A DNA stretch of 64,000 bases, from contig CM018032.1 in the NCBI GenBank assembly GCA_008638375.1, positions 9,651,501 through 9,715,500 of the forward strand, given 5' to 3'. This document shows, in pieces, positions 22,001 to 33,948 of the stretch. The stretch is from Nyssa sinensis. Lineage: Eukaryota; Streptophyta; Magnoliopsida; Cornales; Nyssaceae. Within the stretch, counting starts at the first letter, position 1; the number at the start of each line of letters is the position of its first letter. The position numbers and the translations under genes were made by a program. The notes under the pieces are model-generated. The model was not told the DNA's origin and did not search any database. It saw nothing but the letters and a program-made list of their open reading frames with translations.

Positions 22001-24656
22001 ACTGGTTTAGCTGGTGTCTATTTAATGTTTTTAAAGAGGATGATAGGGTTTGGGAATGGAATTTGTTTGTTGGTTAGCATGATTGCATTTTAAGGAGATA
22101 CATGCTGGATTTATAATGAAAGGACTGGAGCTTGAATGCCCTCTTAATTTAAGTGATTGTGAACTGTCGGGTTCTTGATGATTGACTATTTAGTTCATAT
22201 AAAGTGGTTGGTTATATATAGCTGTATGTGTAAAAAGGCTGCAAGACACTAGTTCATCTCTTAATTCAATAGGTGTTCCGTTTTCTATCCATTTAAAGTC
22301 ACCTGGGGCTTTCAGGAAGGTGGAGATTCTCTTATAAGAGTGGTTGTTGAAGGTGTCCAGGCTACAAGCATGAAAGCTTTGAGAGTGTTGCTCTTCACCA
22401 CTTCCAGTGGTGTATATAGAATGATCTTAATGGGAAGATCTATCAAGATTTTTTGCCATCCTTCTTACAAATGAATAACGAGCTAATAAGAACGCGAACT
22501 TATGGCTATTAGGAAGGGGGGATTAGAAATGTTATTATTTTGAATTATTTATTTCTTAGTGTTTCGCCTTTCTCAGCACAGCCTGCCAGTTACATCCAGG
22601 TTGTGAAATCAGCTGGCCTGGTTTTTGAGAGTCGTAGACATCCATTTATAGTTGTCCTGATAAGCTGCAGTTGGTTGTAGACCTGCTTCTGGGCTGAGTG
22701 AATGAAGCTCTGTTCAGAAGGGAAACTGATGCGGGTATCTTGCTTTTTTTCACAATCTGAAAGGAGAATTACACTTTCCAAGGAATTTTTGTGATTCAAA
22801 TTTAGTGTCTTCTTTTAGCTGGATGTCAATTCTCACTAAAGTTACAAGGGCAAGAATTGCATTATTCTATAACAATGTTGGAATTTCGTAATTTTTAATG
22901 ATGAGTGAGGATTGTTTGAAGCTGTCTCCGTTTTCTTTGATACAAGTTTTTCCGCTTTTTTGGACCATTTTTCTGCATAAGGTAATGGGCTAAGTTGTCT
23001 TTTCAAGCATCCAGTCATGTTTCTTGTTCATTGGTTTCATGGGAAATCATTGTAGGTAACCTTTCCATTGTTGAATGTCCACATGTACTCTACTACTGTA
23101 GATTTCTTTGAGGTTAATAAATATCAAGTCCATCACTTGCTTCTTTTTATTGATCAGTTTGAATTTCCTTTTAAGATCCTTTTTCTTTCTTTCTTTCCCT
23201 GGGAATCATTGTGGATGCAATAACGCAGTTGTCGAGTTTGAGTACAGAGTACTCGACTATTGAAATTGACGCGTTTTTTGTTTTTCCATACTTATGTGAC
23301 CTCCGTTTGTATTCACAGTGTTTGGAATGGCTGGATTACCAGTTTTAACACCGCTTGTAAAATGATGGTTGATTTTTATGTGTGGCGAATTAGGTTGAAG
23401 CAAAGAAGCAAACATTTTCTTCCTTAGATGAATTGCTGGCAAATTCTGACAAACCCATATTGGTTGACTTCTACGCAACTTGGTAAGTTTCTTTTCCCCC
23501 CTTTTTTTTTTTTTAAAAAAAATATCTCTCCCCTCTGACCCCTGGTTTCTCTCTCTTCAAATAGAAAAATTATTAATGGAGTTAGTCTCTGATTATACTG
23601 TAGCCTATATAATCATCTTTGTTTAACATAGATTTGTAGCTCACTTGATCGGTAAACTAATGAATCCTAGTCTGTCATAAGCAAATCTTTCGTTTTCATG
23701 GTCCTCCTGTAAGTAAACCTTGAGTTATTATAGAAATAGTAATTTATCAGTTGATTGGCTACTGAGTAGTGTAGAAATTTTCATTGTAGCAGATATGAGA
23801 AAAGTGAAGTTAATTTAGTTCAGAAGGAATTACTTTGAGCTCTGTTTGCAGGTGTGGTCCTTGTCAATTCATGGTTCCTATAATCAATGAAGTCAGTGCT
23901 GCAATGAAAGATAAGATCCAGGTGGTGAAAATTGATACTGAAAAGTACCCGAGCATTGCTGATAAGTACCGAATAGAGGCATTGCCAACTTTCATAATAT
24001 TTAAGGATGGGGAACCCTCTGATCGCTTTGTAAGTGGAATAAATTTTATTTGCTTGCATATGGAAATTCAACCCTACCTCTTCTTAAATGCCAGTCTTAA
24101 AGTTATGAAGAATTCTGGCATGGAAACTGTCATAAAAGACGACTTTTTCCTCTCACACATGCCTGGGGATGAGAGAAACACTGAAAAATGGTTGTGAACT
24201 GGCTAATTGATTGTGTTTTGAGTCTTTTGACACAGGTCAGAAGATAGCTTGGCACTGATCCAATATTTGAAACTCACACTCGTAATTTTTGTTAGTATAT
24301 TCTTGGATTCTGTGAAAATCTATGTTTAATGGCTTAGGATCTTCCATCAAGGTTCATTCCTTAGTGCAGGAGGTCCCATTTGTTGCGATCTGTCGAACTG
24401 TTGAAAATTTGCCTTTGGCATTTGTGCCATATGTTCTAAAGGCACTAATAGATTGCTTTGGCAACATACTCCGATGGGGAACTCTGAATTTTTTTTTCTT
24501 TTCCCCGAATGCCAGTTCTTTTTTCTTTTTTGAAATATTTTTTTTAAAGGCCGGCATTCTTTATAGTAATTTATGCCTAATAATTTTCAGGAGGGTGCTT
24601 TGACTGCAAACCAGCTCATCCAACGTATCGAAACGACACTAAAAGTCAAGCAGTAG
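19004..24656 (+). CDS. TRXY: Thioredoxin y, chloroplastic, complete, 4 exons
   Basis: Plastid thioredoxin reducing disulfides on stromal targets; y-type members are known electron donors to peroxiredoxin Q and methionine sulfoxide reductases. Exons: 19004-19195, 23394-23482, 23852-24029, 24591-24656 (TAG stop), all GT-AG and in one frame, giving 174 aa, the usual length. Residues 1 to about 63 form a Ser- and Arg-rich chloroplast transit peptide; the mature part starts near VEAKKQTF. The WCGPC active site spans the exon 2/3 junction, and DFYATW, KIDTEKYPSIADKY and the cis-Pro loop EALPTFI follow. KDGEPSDRFEGALTANQLIQ separates it from m, f and x types and favours y. The frame is open upstream to 18902, but the only codon there is GTG, so ATG 19004 is used. 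Intron 1 is 4.2 kb and carries a GACACG-family insertion. Confidence 0.95.
19783..20293. mobile_element. 'GACACG' repeat family, copy 2, in thioredoxin y intron 1
   Basis: This 511-bp element has imperfect inverted ends (CTAAGAAGTAC and, on the other strand, CTATGAAGTGC). ATAGCAAC is repeated on both sides (19775-19782 and 20294-20301), an 8-bp target duplication. Subterminal GACACGGACACG and GTGTCCGGACACG motifs form a second inverted layer. It is homologous to 4158-4702. No transposase is encoded. Confidence 0.75.
20294..23393 (+). other. Rest of thioredoxin y intron 1
   Basis: It contains a short local duplication of ACTTTCATATGATATT-like text (about 20647 and 20762), a GA/G run near 20805-20825, a C-run near 20905, and a block near 20915-21175 ending in GCCTTGAGACTCATATAAGCGC, typical of dispersed plant repeats. 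From 21200 to 23390 the sequence is less AT-rich but shows no conserved coding text on either strand. Confidence 0.5.
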
Positions 24657-25488
24657 TTTTTGTGGTGAGCCTTTTTTCTACTCTTTTCAGTGTGCTTTTT
24701 GAGAATGGTACATTCTGTCGAAGGCAGTCCCTTTTTCTTTTTCTTCTGAAGTTAGACAATGAAACTGTTGTAATCAAACAATTGTTGGTGTAATACTGGA
24801 GCTCATAGAAGAAGAACAAACAAGATGATCATTCCATTTTTTTTTTTTCAAATTGCCAGTATCATGCTTTGGAAATGTCATGAAATTCATTTATGTTATG
24901 ATAGATTGTATTGATCAAGTCAAAAAAAATTGTTAAGAGATTGATTTTAACTGCAGATTTGAATAGCCATTGAAATATATGTTTCTATTTTTGTTAACTG
25001 GGAGGGTATATTGTACTTTGGCAGGGTTATGCTATATTAAGTTTCTCAATGGCCATTTTTGATTTTCATGACAGATTATGGGATTTTTCTGGTGCTTTCC
25101 GATGGTTCAGTTCGACTCAAGTAGCAAAAGTAATAAGGCGACTAGATGCAAAAAATCAACCAAGAACTTGTTATAAATTACATGGTGTGCCATTGTATCT
25201 AGTCCGCCTCGTATTTGTATTTAATAGCAAGGAAAATTCTTGAATGAGTTCCGTACAGCAATACTCTAGTCAAATTCTTACCTTTTTGCTTCGGTAGTTC
25301 CCTACAATTTTGGACTTTGTTCTTGAGAAACACAATTGGATAGAAACACGAATTGAAATCTAGGCTTGAGAAGTGGCATTGTGGAAAAAAATTTGATACA
25401 AGTTTTCTGTAATATATAGGGGTGCATGAAGGTTTCTGTGAAAGAAAAATTAGTGAAGGAAGATGTTCAAGTTCTAACACTGTAAAGG
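24657..25488 (+). other. Thioredoxin y 3' UTR and downstream flank
   Basis: No gene is recognised. The 3' UTR probably occupies the first few hundred bases. Short ORFs on both strands show no family resemblance. Confidence 0.5.
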
Positions 25489-25936
25489 GTGAATTACATT
25501 GGCTACTCTAAAAGTTTTTGATAATTGTAAGGACCTTCTCACATATTTTTGAAATGATACTTGCCTTTTTTCTTATTTTTAGTAATAAATTATAAATATT
25601 TTATTTCTAGTTTAATTTTTTTAAATGACAAACATGTTTTTTTTTATATTTTTTTGCTTTTGGTTTTTAATTTTGACCAATTAATTTTAATTTTTTATTT
25701 TCAAATAATTATTAATTAAATATTCTTTGGTAAAAAAATCTAAATAATTAATTTCAAATTTTCTTATATGAAATAAAAAAATATATTTTAAAAAAGTTAA
25801 AAAAAAAAATTAGATTGAAAAAAAAATATTTGTAGTTTGTCAGTAAAAATATAAAAAGTTAATATAATTTTAAAAATTTTAAAAAATATTTTTATAATTG
25901 TTAAAAATTTTATAAAAGGTCGGTGTAGTTTATACA
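25489..25936. mobile_element. MITE-like element with long imperfect inverted ends
   Basis: The left end, around GTGAATTACATTGGCTACTC, and the complement of the right end, around GTATAAACTACACCGACC, are related. Inner parts (TTTTTGATAATTGTAAGGACC against TTTTTAACAATTATAAAAAT) keep pairing for about 100 bp. The same layout recurs at 54291-54745 and 61051-61520. It is non-coding. Confidence 0.55.
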
Positions 25937-26294
25937 AATAAAAATTATTTAAATATTTTTAGTCTTGTCATACACCTAGGGTGTGGAGGTGTAGAGGTTT
26001 TTTTTTTTTGATTCACAAGCAGTGGAACCCAATGGTGGATTTCAAAAATTACAGTTTGGAGGGGTGTAGGTGTTAAAATTTAGGGAATTCTTATGAATAT
26101 ATAAAAATAAAAATAAATGAGGGGGCTTAAATATTAATTTTTTTTAAAAAAAAAATCTAACAAATTAAGTGGCGGAAAATACAATCTCAATTTTTTTTGA
26201 ATCCCCGTGCATCCACTACTGCTCTGACCTAAAAGTGACAGTTTTATTACTTCTCTTTTAATATTAATTATGAGAATGAAAAATAATTGTGTGT

Positions 26295-26326
<32 letters not shown>

Positions 26327-27871
26327 TATATAAAAAGTATAGTAATATTTAATTTTAAGTAATAAAAAAGGACATCACAAGCATTCTTATAATTTGAATT
26401 AAATATAACACAGTTTCATTTTTGAAAAAAGTTCATCACCTTATTGCCGCCAGAATTAGTTGGGAAATTCTCACCAGTACTATTTCAGCTCTTTGTATTT
26501 TTTTTTTTTTATTTTTTGATTCTCAATCCCTCTTAGTGCATGCCTTTCAACTTTCAGGTCTACAAAAACAAGTCGAGTTATTCAAGTTCGGGTCATGATT
26601 GATTCGATTAAAGATTTATTCGAGATCAGCTCACAAGATTAACAAATTAAACTTGAACATATTTTGAAATTCGTAAATTCATTGAGTTCAGCTCTCGCTC
26701 GAGCTTGTCAATCCAAAAGTAATTTAATATTATATAAAAAATCAAGTTAATTAAACTTGACAATCAGTTCGATTAAAGACTCGTTCGAGATCGATTCGAA
26801 ATATTAACAAGTCGAGTTTGAACATAATTTTAAACTCATTTATTTTAACAAGTTGAGTTTGAACAATTCATTACTCAACTCAACTCGTTTATAGTCCTAT
26901 TCAACACTCTACTTGAAGTCAATCTATTTTTTAGGGTTGAGTTTCCATTCCAAATTATACGTATACAAATCAACCGCTCCGGCTCGGAGACGTTCATGCA
27001 TGATCTCAATGCCCTTATGAGGTAGCTTCTGGCCACAAACAGGATCAAGGAGCATGCACCTTGATCTAGATCTCATTCATTTTTTCTTTAATTTAAATTT
27101 TTTTTAATGGCAACACTAGTTACATTATCTGAGAGTTCTGTTGAGAGAGAAGAAAACTCTAGCTGGTTAACATTATCTAAACATATTCAAATCATGTTTA
27201 GGCAACAAACATGTGCGGCCTTCCAATGGGGTTGGTGAGCTCAACCAAGGGTGAGCCCACCTTAACCTAATTCTTGAATTTCTAATGCATTAATCTCTAA
27301 AATCCATTCCCATTAATTTCTTAGTTTGTAAAAAAAGCATGTTTGATCAACAGTTTTTTTTTTTTTTTTTTGGGAGCAACCCAAATCAATTTCACCAATT
27401 GAAATCTTCAGTCGCGTGACCGATCGGAATGTAAACTAAAATATTTTTTCACCACTATTTCACACAAATTTTACGTTTGCTGAAAGTTACACAACTCTTT
27501 GAAATTTGAACCAACTGAAACTGTGTTTTTATTTATTTATGTATTTATTCTTTATCTAACTACTACTTGAACTAACCCTCGGGTTTGATCAACAGTACTT
27601 GTTAGGAAAAAGTGATGATCAACTTCTCACCGCAACCTAAACTCACCCTAGCTACCAATGCCAGTCACATCCCTAGTCCCACAAAGTTGGAACAAAGTTA
27701 GAGAAGCGGGCCTCACCATTTGTAGCCCATTCACATTTTGTACTCTCCCCGTCTCTAAACTGCCAGTTTTTTTCATAAATCAAGCAAGTCTTTTGAATGT
27801 TTGAACATTAGGTTACACAGTGCATGCACCACATCACATGAAGCTACCCCAGCTCCACACACACACACACG

Positions 27872-27902
<31 letters not shown>

Positions 27903-28290
27903 CTTATATCTATATCCATTACACAAAGTCTGTAGGTCCACCCAATCTGTCTTTCTTTAATGCTCGATCTTCAACAAAGGTGTATGTGAACCACTGAAAA
28001 CAGAATATCCAGATAATATACTACTACATTGATATATCATATGAGATAAAATCAATTTTTTAAAAGCATTGATTATATCTTCTCTACACGTGTTTCATGC
28101 TTCACATCAACCAGGACTACCACCACCACCACATATGCAAAGTCCAAGTCTTGCTTTTATTATTTATCATAGATATATGTTTTTCTTTTATCTTCTTTAT
28201 ATAACATGACAAACTCGTGTTTCATACCACAAACTCTTTATCTTCTTTATATATTAATCACACACACCTTTCCATACAGTAGATATGTAT
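25937..28290. other. Intergenic, AT-rich with microsatellites and a GTCGAG-type repeat
   Basis: Contents: CA/TA microsatellites near 26294-26327 and 27857-27902, and a block at about 26570-26930 with repeated TCGAGTT, TTCGAGATC and AACTCAACTCG motifs, typical of a dispersed plant repeat with unclear ends. No protein gene or RNA gene is recognised. Confidence 0.5.
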
Positions 28291-28874
28291 TATTGGAATT
28301 TTGGAGGCCCAAATCTTAATTAGTTTGATTCTTAAAACTCAGGTGTTAAGAAGAGGTAAAGAAGGCCCTTATATATTGTGTAGGTAGGCTGTGCAAAGGC
28401 GATGTGAGATTAACGCTGAGGACAATTCAACACACCCCCTTAACCTCAGCGGCTTACAAGACTGGTTGCGGCAACGTCTAACAGAATTAGTTATTGGGAT
28501 AGGCTGAGGTAAAAGCCCAACCTGGCTCTGATACCATATTGGAATTTTGGAGGAGGTAAAGAGGGTCCTTATATATTGCGTAAGTAGGCTGTGCAAAGGC
28601 GATGTGGAATTAACGCTGAGGACAATCCAACACACCCCCTTGACCTCAGCGGCCTATAAGACTGGTTGCAGCAACGTCCAACAGAACTGGCTGTTAGGAT
28701 AGGCTAAAGTAAAAGCCCAACCTGGCTCTGATATCGTATTATTTGGAGGCCCAACTCCCAATTAACTCGATCTTTAAAACCCAGGTATTAAAGAGAGGTA
28801 GAGAGGACCCTTATATATTGCGTAAGTGGACTGTGCAAAGGCGATATGAGATTAACACCGAGTACAATCTAACA
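28291..28874 (-). mobile_element. Tandem TRIM array: LTR-internal-LTR-internal-LTR
   Basis: Three LTR copies (28291-28432, 28537-28632, 28737-28874) alternate with two internal regions of about 104 bp (28433-28536, 28633-28736). Each internal region ends on + with a reversed primer-binding site (GCTCTGATACCA at 28525-28536; decayed GCTCTGATATCG at 28725-28736), so the element is read on -. Each LTR begins, in its own direction, with TGTTGGATTG, TGTTGAATTG or TGTTAGATTG. The middle LTR lacks about 45 bp present in the outer two. The interior is non-coding, as expected for TRIMs. Confidence 0.85.
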
Positions 28875-29923
28875 TATATATATATATATATATATTTGAT
28901 CATTTAGTTTTAATTAAATCATGACAGTGAATCAGACTGTGTATTGACTTCATAATTTTGAAGCACTGCACAACCAAATCATTTGTATTCAAAATTTCCT
29001 AATAAATTATATACACAAAATAAATCTGTCACCAGTAGCTGCATTTCTTTCTTTTCCTCCATCTGAAAGCATGGTTTTTATTATTTTTAATAAAAACATT
29101 ATTGGTCTTAATTAAAAAAAGTTTTAGATAACATAATATAACTATATACTTAACAGGATGGTTTGCCATTGACCTAAAAGATATTATATATAAAGCTGTG
29201 CAGATCTTTATGGCTGAATATTTTAATACCTAACCTGTAGTAGCTGGGATGCAATACTATTTATAGACATCTCATTCCTCAAATAAACCTCTCAAACCCA
29301 GGTCTTGGTTATGAAAAGATTTCATATCTTTTGTCTGCCAAAGAAAAAACAAAGGGAAAATCCAGATCCTCTTTTTATGGGTCATAAACATCATATCATT
29401 TTTTTTTTTAAATAAAAAGATTAAAAATTGGGTTGAATGTTCTTCATCCTCTTTTTGAGGGTCAAACAGTCTGATTGTTCCAAAGGTACAGAGGGAGTTT
29501 TTTTTTTTTTTTCCCTAGAGGACAGTTTATAGATCAGCATGAGTTGGCCATAACTTTAGTGTGTTTTGAGGAATTTAATTGCACTTAATTGATTTTGATG
29601 TTTTATGAAATTTAAACTGTACTTATTGGTTATAATTTTTTTATTAAGTTGCGATTTGAGTTAAGTTAATGAAGTTTATTATGAAGTTTAATAAATACTC
29701 TCTTTTAATAATTATTAAGTATTTTTTTAATAATTTACTTAAACACTTAACTGTTTAACTAAAACAATATTTTTATACAATTTATTAATTCTTTCAACTG
29801 CTAAACTTAAGTAATACTTTTATACTGTCCAACTAACTAACGAACATTCCCAGACGTTCAAAATAGTGTCAGATGTCCAGGACAATCCTCCAAACAGAGC
29901 CTATCTTTCAAAGGAAGGGCGGG
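28875..29923. other. AT-rich intergenic DNA
   Basis: It starts with a TA run adjoining the TRIM array. No gene, RNA or recognised element is seen in the rest. Confidence 0.5.
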
Positions 29924-30173
29924 GGGGACCCAAGCCCATTGTAGTCAATATCATATATGATATATACACAAAAGATAGCATAACATTATTGTGTAAATTG
30001 TAATGGTTGGAAATGATAGATGAATGACAACCATGATCTCTGGAAGTTTATGCGGGGACCCAAGCCCATTGTAGTGTATATCATTTCACAAAAGATAGCA
30101 TAACATTATTGTGTAAATTGTAATGGTTGGAAATGATAGATGAATGACAACCATGATCTCTGGAAGCTTATGC
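29924..30173. repeat. Young tandem duplication, 130-bp unit, two copies
   Basis: Unit 1 (29924-30053) and unit 2 (30054-30173) both start GGGGACCCAAGCCCATTGTAG and end GGAAG(T/C)TTATGC, and are almost identical apart from a roughly 10-base deletion in unit 2. No coding content. Confidence 0.85.
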
Positions 30174-30918
30174 TTTTCAACAAATATCTGTGTGATCCTT
30201 GTGCTTGAACAATTGTTATATATAGACACTGGATAATCAGAAAATTTTGATAAATATGTTCCAACCACATTATATATATATATATATATATATATAATGA
30301 ATGCATCCCCAAAAGTGGGATTAATTCATCCTTGCTTGTCATCTATTGGGAGGATTCAAAGTCCCAATGGCTTGCTAGCAATCTTGATTCTTTAATTGTT
30401 TAGTTTTGATTGAGAATGTCTATCCAGATCAGGTGGATTGCCTCACATGCAACCTACTATTAGTCTTGACTAATTGCTTTGTAGATGCATAATCATCTAC
30501 AAACCATGTGTGTTTAATAAATTTTAAAAGAATCATACTTAAGAGAGAGATTCTTGAAACATTGATCCAAAGAAGAAGAGGAAAGTGCGGACAAGAGATG
30601 GAGAAAAAATTATTCATTACTCCTTATGCAATGCATTTGGATCAATGAGTCATATACTAATGTGTCAATCACTCATTGATTTGAAAGTGTTAATCACTTA
30701 TTGATTTGGATGAAACGGACTAATGAATAGGCTCTCAAGATTGAAGATGGCACTCAAGTTCATTTTTGGAAACTTGAATCCAAATATGTGATTTTGCAAT
30801 TAAGACGTCTTACCCATTAAATGTCCATTTGATTGAGTTATCATAGAAATAAGTAGTTGATGAGAATAAATATTAGGCTATTTAGTTAAAATTGTTGAGA
30901 AATGACTGTAAAATGAGA
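30174..30918. other. Intergenic DNA without recognised genes
   Basis: It contains a TA run near 30272-30297. Short ORFs on - show no family resemblance. Confidence 0.5.
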
Positions 30919-31640
30919 AATGAAAAAATTAACAAAAAAAAGAGAAAATACTTGGTATATCTAGGAATGGCAATTAGGGCTATAAACGGATCGGATTCGG
31001 ACCAGATAAGAGCCGATCCGAATCCAATCTATTTAATAAGAAATCCGATCTGATTCGATCCGTTAATCTGACGGATCAGGCGAATGTTAATCCGTATCCG
31101 AATCTGTTAATAACCGGATATTCGATCTGTTTAAAATTATAATATATATATATATATATTAAAATTAATATATTATATATAAATATATATTATATTAATA
31201 TATATGTAAACGGATCAGATCAGCCTATATCATATTTATATAATTTTAATATATATATATATATACGGATCGGATTGCATTGTAAACGGATCGGATTATC
31301 ATATCCGGTCGGTTTATATTTGGGATAACCGCATTCGGATCGGATCGGGTCACGGATCAGTATTTCTAAAACCATATCCGGACTTAACAGATTAGATCGG
31401 ATCAAGATCCGATCCATTGACAGCTCTAATGTCAACGGGGAGGGAGATCCCTTCCCTAATCCCGCCCCGCGAAAAAAAAGATTCACTCCAAATCCGTTTA
31501 AACCCTGTGATAGGAAATGAAAAAAATATCAAAAAAAAAAAAGAAAAAGAAAATTCTTGGTATATCTAGGAATGGCAACGGGGTGGAAGATCCTTTCTCC
31601 AACCCTACCCCGCAAAAAAAAGATTCACCCCAAACTCGTT
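30919..31640. repeat. Local tandem duplication carrying an element end, first unit split by a hAT-like insertion
   Basis: The text CTTGGTATATCTAGGAATGGCAA occurs at about 30951-30973 and 31557-31578. In both units it continues with (A)CGGGG-type sequence, GAAAAAAAAGATTCAC(T/C)CCAAA and AATCCTGTGATAGG-like text. In the first unit a 454-bp element (30975-31428) separates the left part from the continuation. Confidence 0.65.
30975..31428. mobile_element. hAT-like element rich in CGGATCGGAT motifs
   Basis: The inverted ends are TAGGGCTATAAACGGATC and, at the right on the other strand, TAGAGCTGTCAATGGATC. The outside 8-mers ATGGCAAT (30967-30974) and ATGTCAAC (31429-31436) are a decayed target duplication, and joining across them restores the host sequence GGAATG(G/T)CAACGGGG. 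It has many internal GGATCGGAT and ATCCGATC repeats and no ORF. Confidence 0.7.
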
Positions 31641-32028
31641 TAAATCCTGTGATAGGCAGAGTCGGGTCCCCATCAAGATTCTCATTTATTTTTAAACTTA
31701 TATTTATTTATTTATTTTATTAGATTAATTTTAATTAACACATTACAAATAAAATAATACATGTGTTAAAATAAAAAATATACATATTAATAAAAAATTA
31801 AAATGACATTATTTTCTTTTTCAAACATATAACTCTATTAAATTTGTATAAATATTTAATAAGTGACAAAAAAATATCATTATAAATATTAGTTATGTTG
31901 TATAAAAGTCTATTATTATTTTATTTTATATAATCGAGATAGAGCAGGGTGTCTTCTCCCCCAAACCCGTCCCATTAGGGGGCGGGATTGATGGATTCCC
32001 AATGAAACGGGTTAAATTGTCATTCCTA
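31567..32028. mobile_element. hAT-like element, TAGGAATGGCAA family
   Basis: The 462-bp element begins TAGGAATGGCAACGGGG and ends ATTGTCATTCCTA, an imperfect inverted pair. It belongs to the same family as 51479-51974. The flanking 8-mers match only weakly (TATA core), so the target duplication is doubtful here. AT-rich interior, no ORF. Confidence 0.6.
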
Positions 32029-32525
32029 AATATAACGTTTTAGTTTATCGAATGATGTGTCAATGTTATTTTGTAATTAATGAATATATTTAGTCTTTTA
32101 TTTAAATTTAAAAAATATAATTATGATAAATAATATCATTTGATAAACCAATTTAATATATTTAATATTAATTTTTAAAAAATAAAATAAAATATAGTAA
32201 TTATATACTATTACACTATTTTTCAACAGCTTCACCAAATAAGTATCAAAAATAACATATTGACAGGAATCTTCCAAATCATTCCACAATTGCAAAGCTA
32301 TTACTAGGGGTAATCCTTTTATCTTTTCAGTTTTTCAACTACTACTTATGATTTTGGTAATAAAATAATAGAAGGATAACAGAAGGTTCCGGTAATTAAG
32401 TATATATGTGGGACAGGGCTCAACTGTTTGAAATGAATATCTGGGGTAATATACCCTCCTTTGCCGGACAGCCAAAACCCCACCTATATGCATGGATCAT
32501 TATCAGCCTTATCTTTCCTGCCTTA

Positions 32526-32549
32526 ACGCGCACGCGCGCGCACTCACAC

Positions 32550-32607
<58 letters not shown>
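32526..32607. repeat. Compound microsatellite (CG)n-(CA)n-(TA)n
   Basis: Alternating purine-pyrimidine runs of three kinds follow one another directly, from ACGCGCACGCGCGCG through CACACA to TATATA. Such DNA can adopt Z-form or cruciform structure in vitro. Confidence 0.85.
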
Positions 32608-32609
<2 letters not shown>

Positions 32610-32754
32610 GGCCAATTGAGGTTTCACACTGAGAGATCTTATCCATGCCAAGGGAACAGCACATCAAATTATATAATGGTGCCAGCGAAATTCTAGATTT
32701 TCCTGGTCATTATTGGTCAATTTTAATTAGAAGAATTACATTTGAGATGATTTT

Positions 32755-33012
32755 TTTAGGGAAAATTACAAATGGGTTTAATAGTTTTAAAAAATTGTAT
32801 TTAATTTGACATAAAAAATAATAAATTATACTTAAATTAATGTGCTATCAAAATTTTACTATGTGCTACCGGCAGAATATTCTTTTTTTTTAATCAATTG
32901 TTGGTTTAAATTAAAGATTTTTTTTTTAATTTAAGTATAATTTATTTTTTTTCATGTCAATATAATTATAATTTTTTAAAATTATTGAAAACACTTATAA
33001 TTTATTCTTAAA
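32755..33012. mobile_element. MITE with about 85-bp terminal inverted repeats
   Basis: The left arm (about 32757-32843) and the complement of the right arm (about 32925-33010) share AATAGTTTTAAAAAATT, TTGACAT and AATAAATTATACTTAAATTA in order. The two arms can fold into a long hairpin around a loop of about 80 bp. It is non-coding. Confidence 0.75.
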
Positions 33013-33133
33013 AATTCATGTTAAGTATAATTATTCATTTTCTTTACCTATGCCATAGGCATTTCTTTTCTATACACGTGGGCCAGTGAAAAGCCCGATA
33101 CTAGTTTATATAGAAATCTTGATATAGACATTA

Positions 33134-33655
33134 GAAATAAAATATTCAAAAAAATCTTTAAAATATTTTTTTGAATTTAAAAAATTTATAATATATTTTT
33201 TGTATCTAAAAGATTAAAAAAAAACTTTTAATACAAAAAATTTAATTATTAACTTTTATCTTCCGTTAAAAAATATTATTGATTAAACTAAAATAACCTT
33301 CAAGATATATTTTAAAAAATACTAAATAATAGATACAACAAATTATTCAAAAAAAAATAACATTTTTTATTTATCTAGAATGTCTAAAAAATAAAATTTT
33401 ACTTTATAAAATGTTATAATTTTTTTGGAATTGAAAATTTTATTCTATATTTTTTAGTATTTATTTTTCTAAAATGTATTTTGAAAGTCATTTTAGTATA
33501 ATTAATAATATTTTTTAACAGTATTAAGATAGAAGTTAACCGTTAGACTTTTTTATATTAAAAATTTCTTTTTTTGAATTCTTTAGATAGAAAAAATGTA
33601 TCATAAATTTTTTAAATTAAAAATTTTATTTTAAAAATTTTTTCAATTTTATTTT
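33134..33655. mobile_element. Long palindromic (fold-back) element, about 200-bp arms
   Basis: The left arm (about 33134-33345) and the complement of the right arm (about 33435-33655) keep pairing, for example CTTTTATCTTCCGTTAAAAA against CTTCTATCTTAATACTGTTA, then AAAAATATTATT(G/A)ATTA and ACTAAAAT(A/G)ACCTTC. The arms diverge by roughly a fifth, with a spacer of about 90 bp. It has no ORF. Confidence 0.75.
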
Positions 33656-33948
33656 AGGTGTTTTGAGGACCACACACTCGCCACGTCTCTCATAATGACG
33701 AGCTGCCACATTGACTATGTTTTATTAAATTTGGTGAGGGGTAGCATGGGCATGTGGCCCAAAGGATTAATGAAGTCTTTGTCACAATAATTTCTCAATA
33801 TAAAATCATAGAGGATATTTATTCAATTTGGTACATTTTTTGTTATACCATTTATATCAATTACGTACCATCATCTTGCTGGTATTAAAAGCTTATGGGT
33901 AGGAAGATAAAGGAGAAATTGGCTGAGGCTGAGGCTAAGGCTGAGGTT

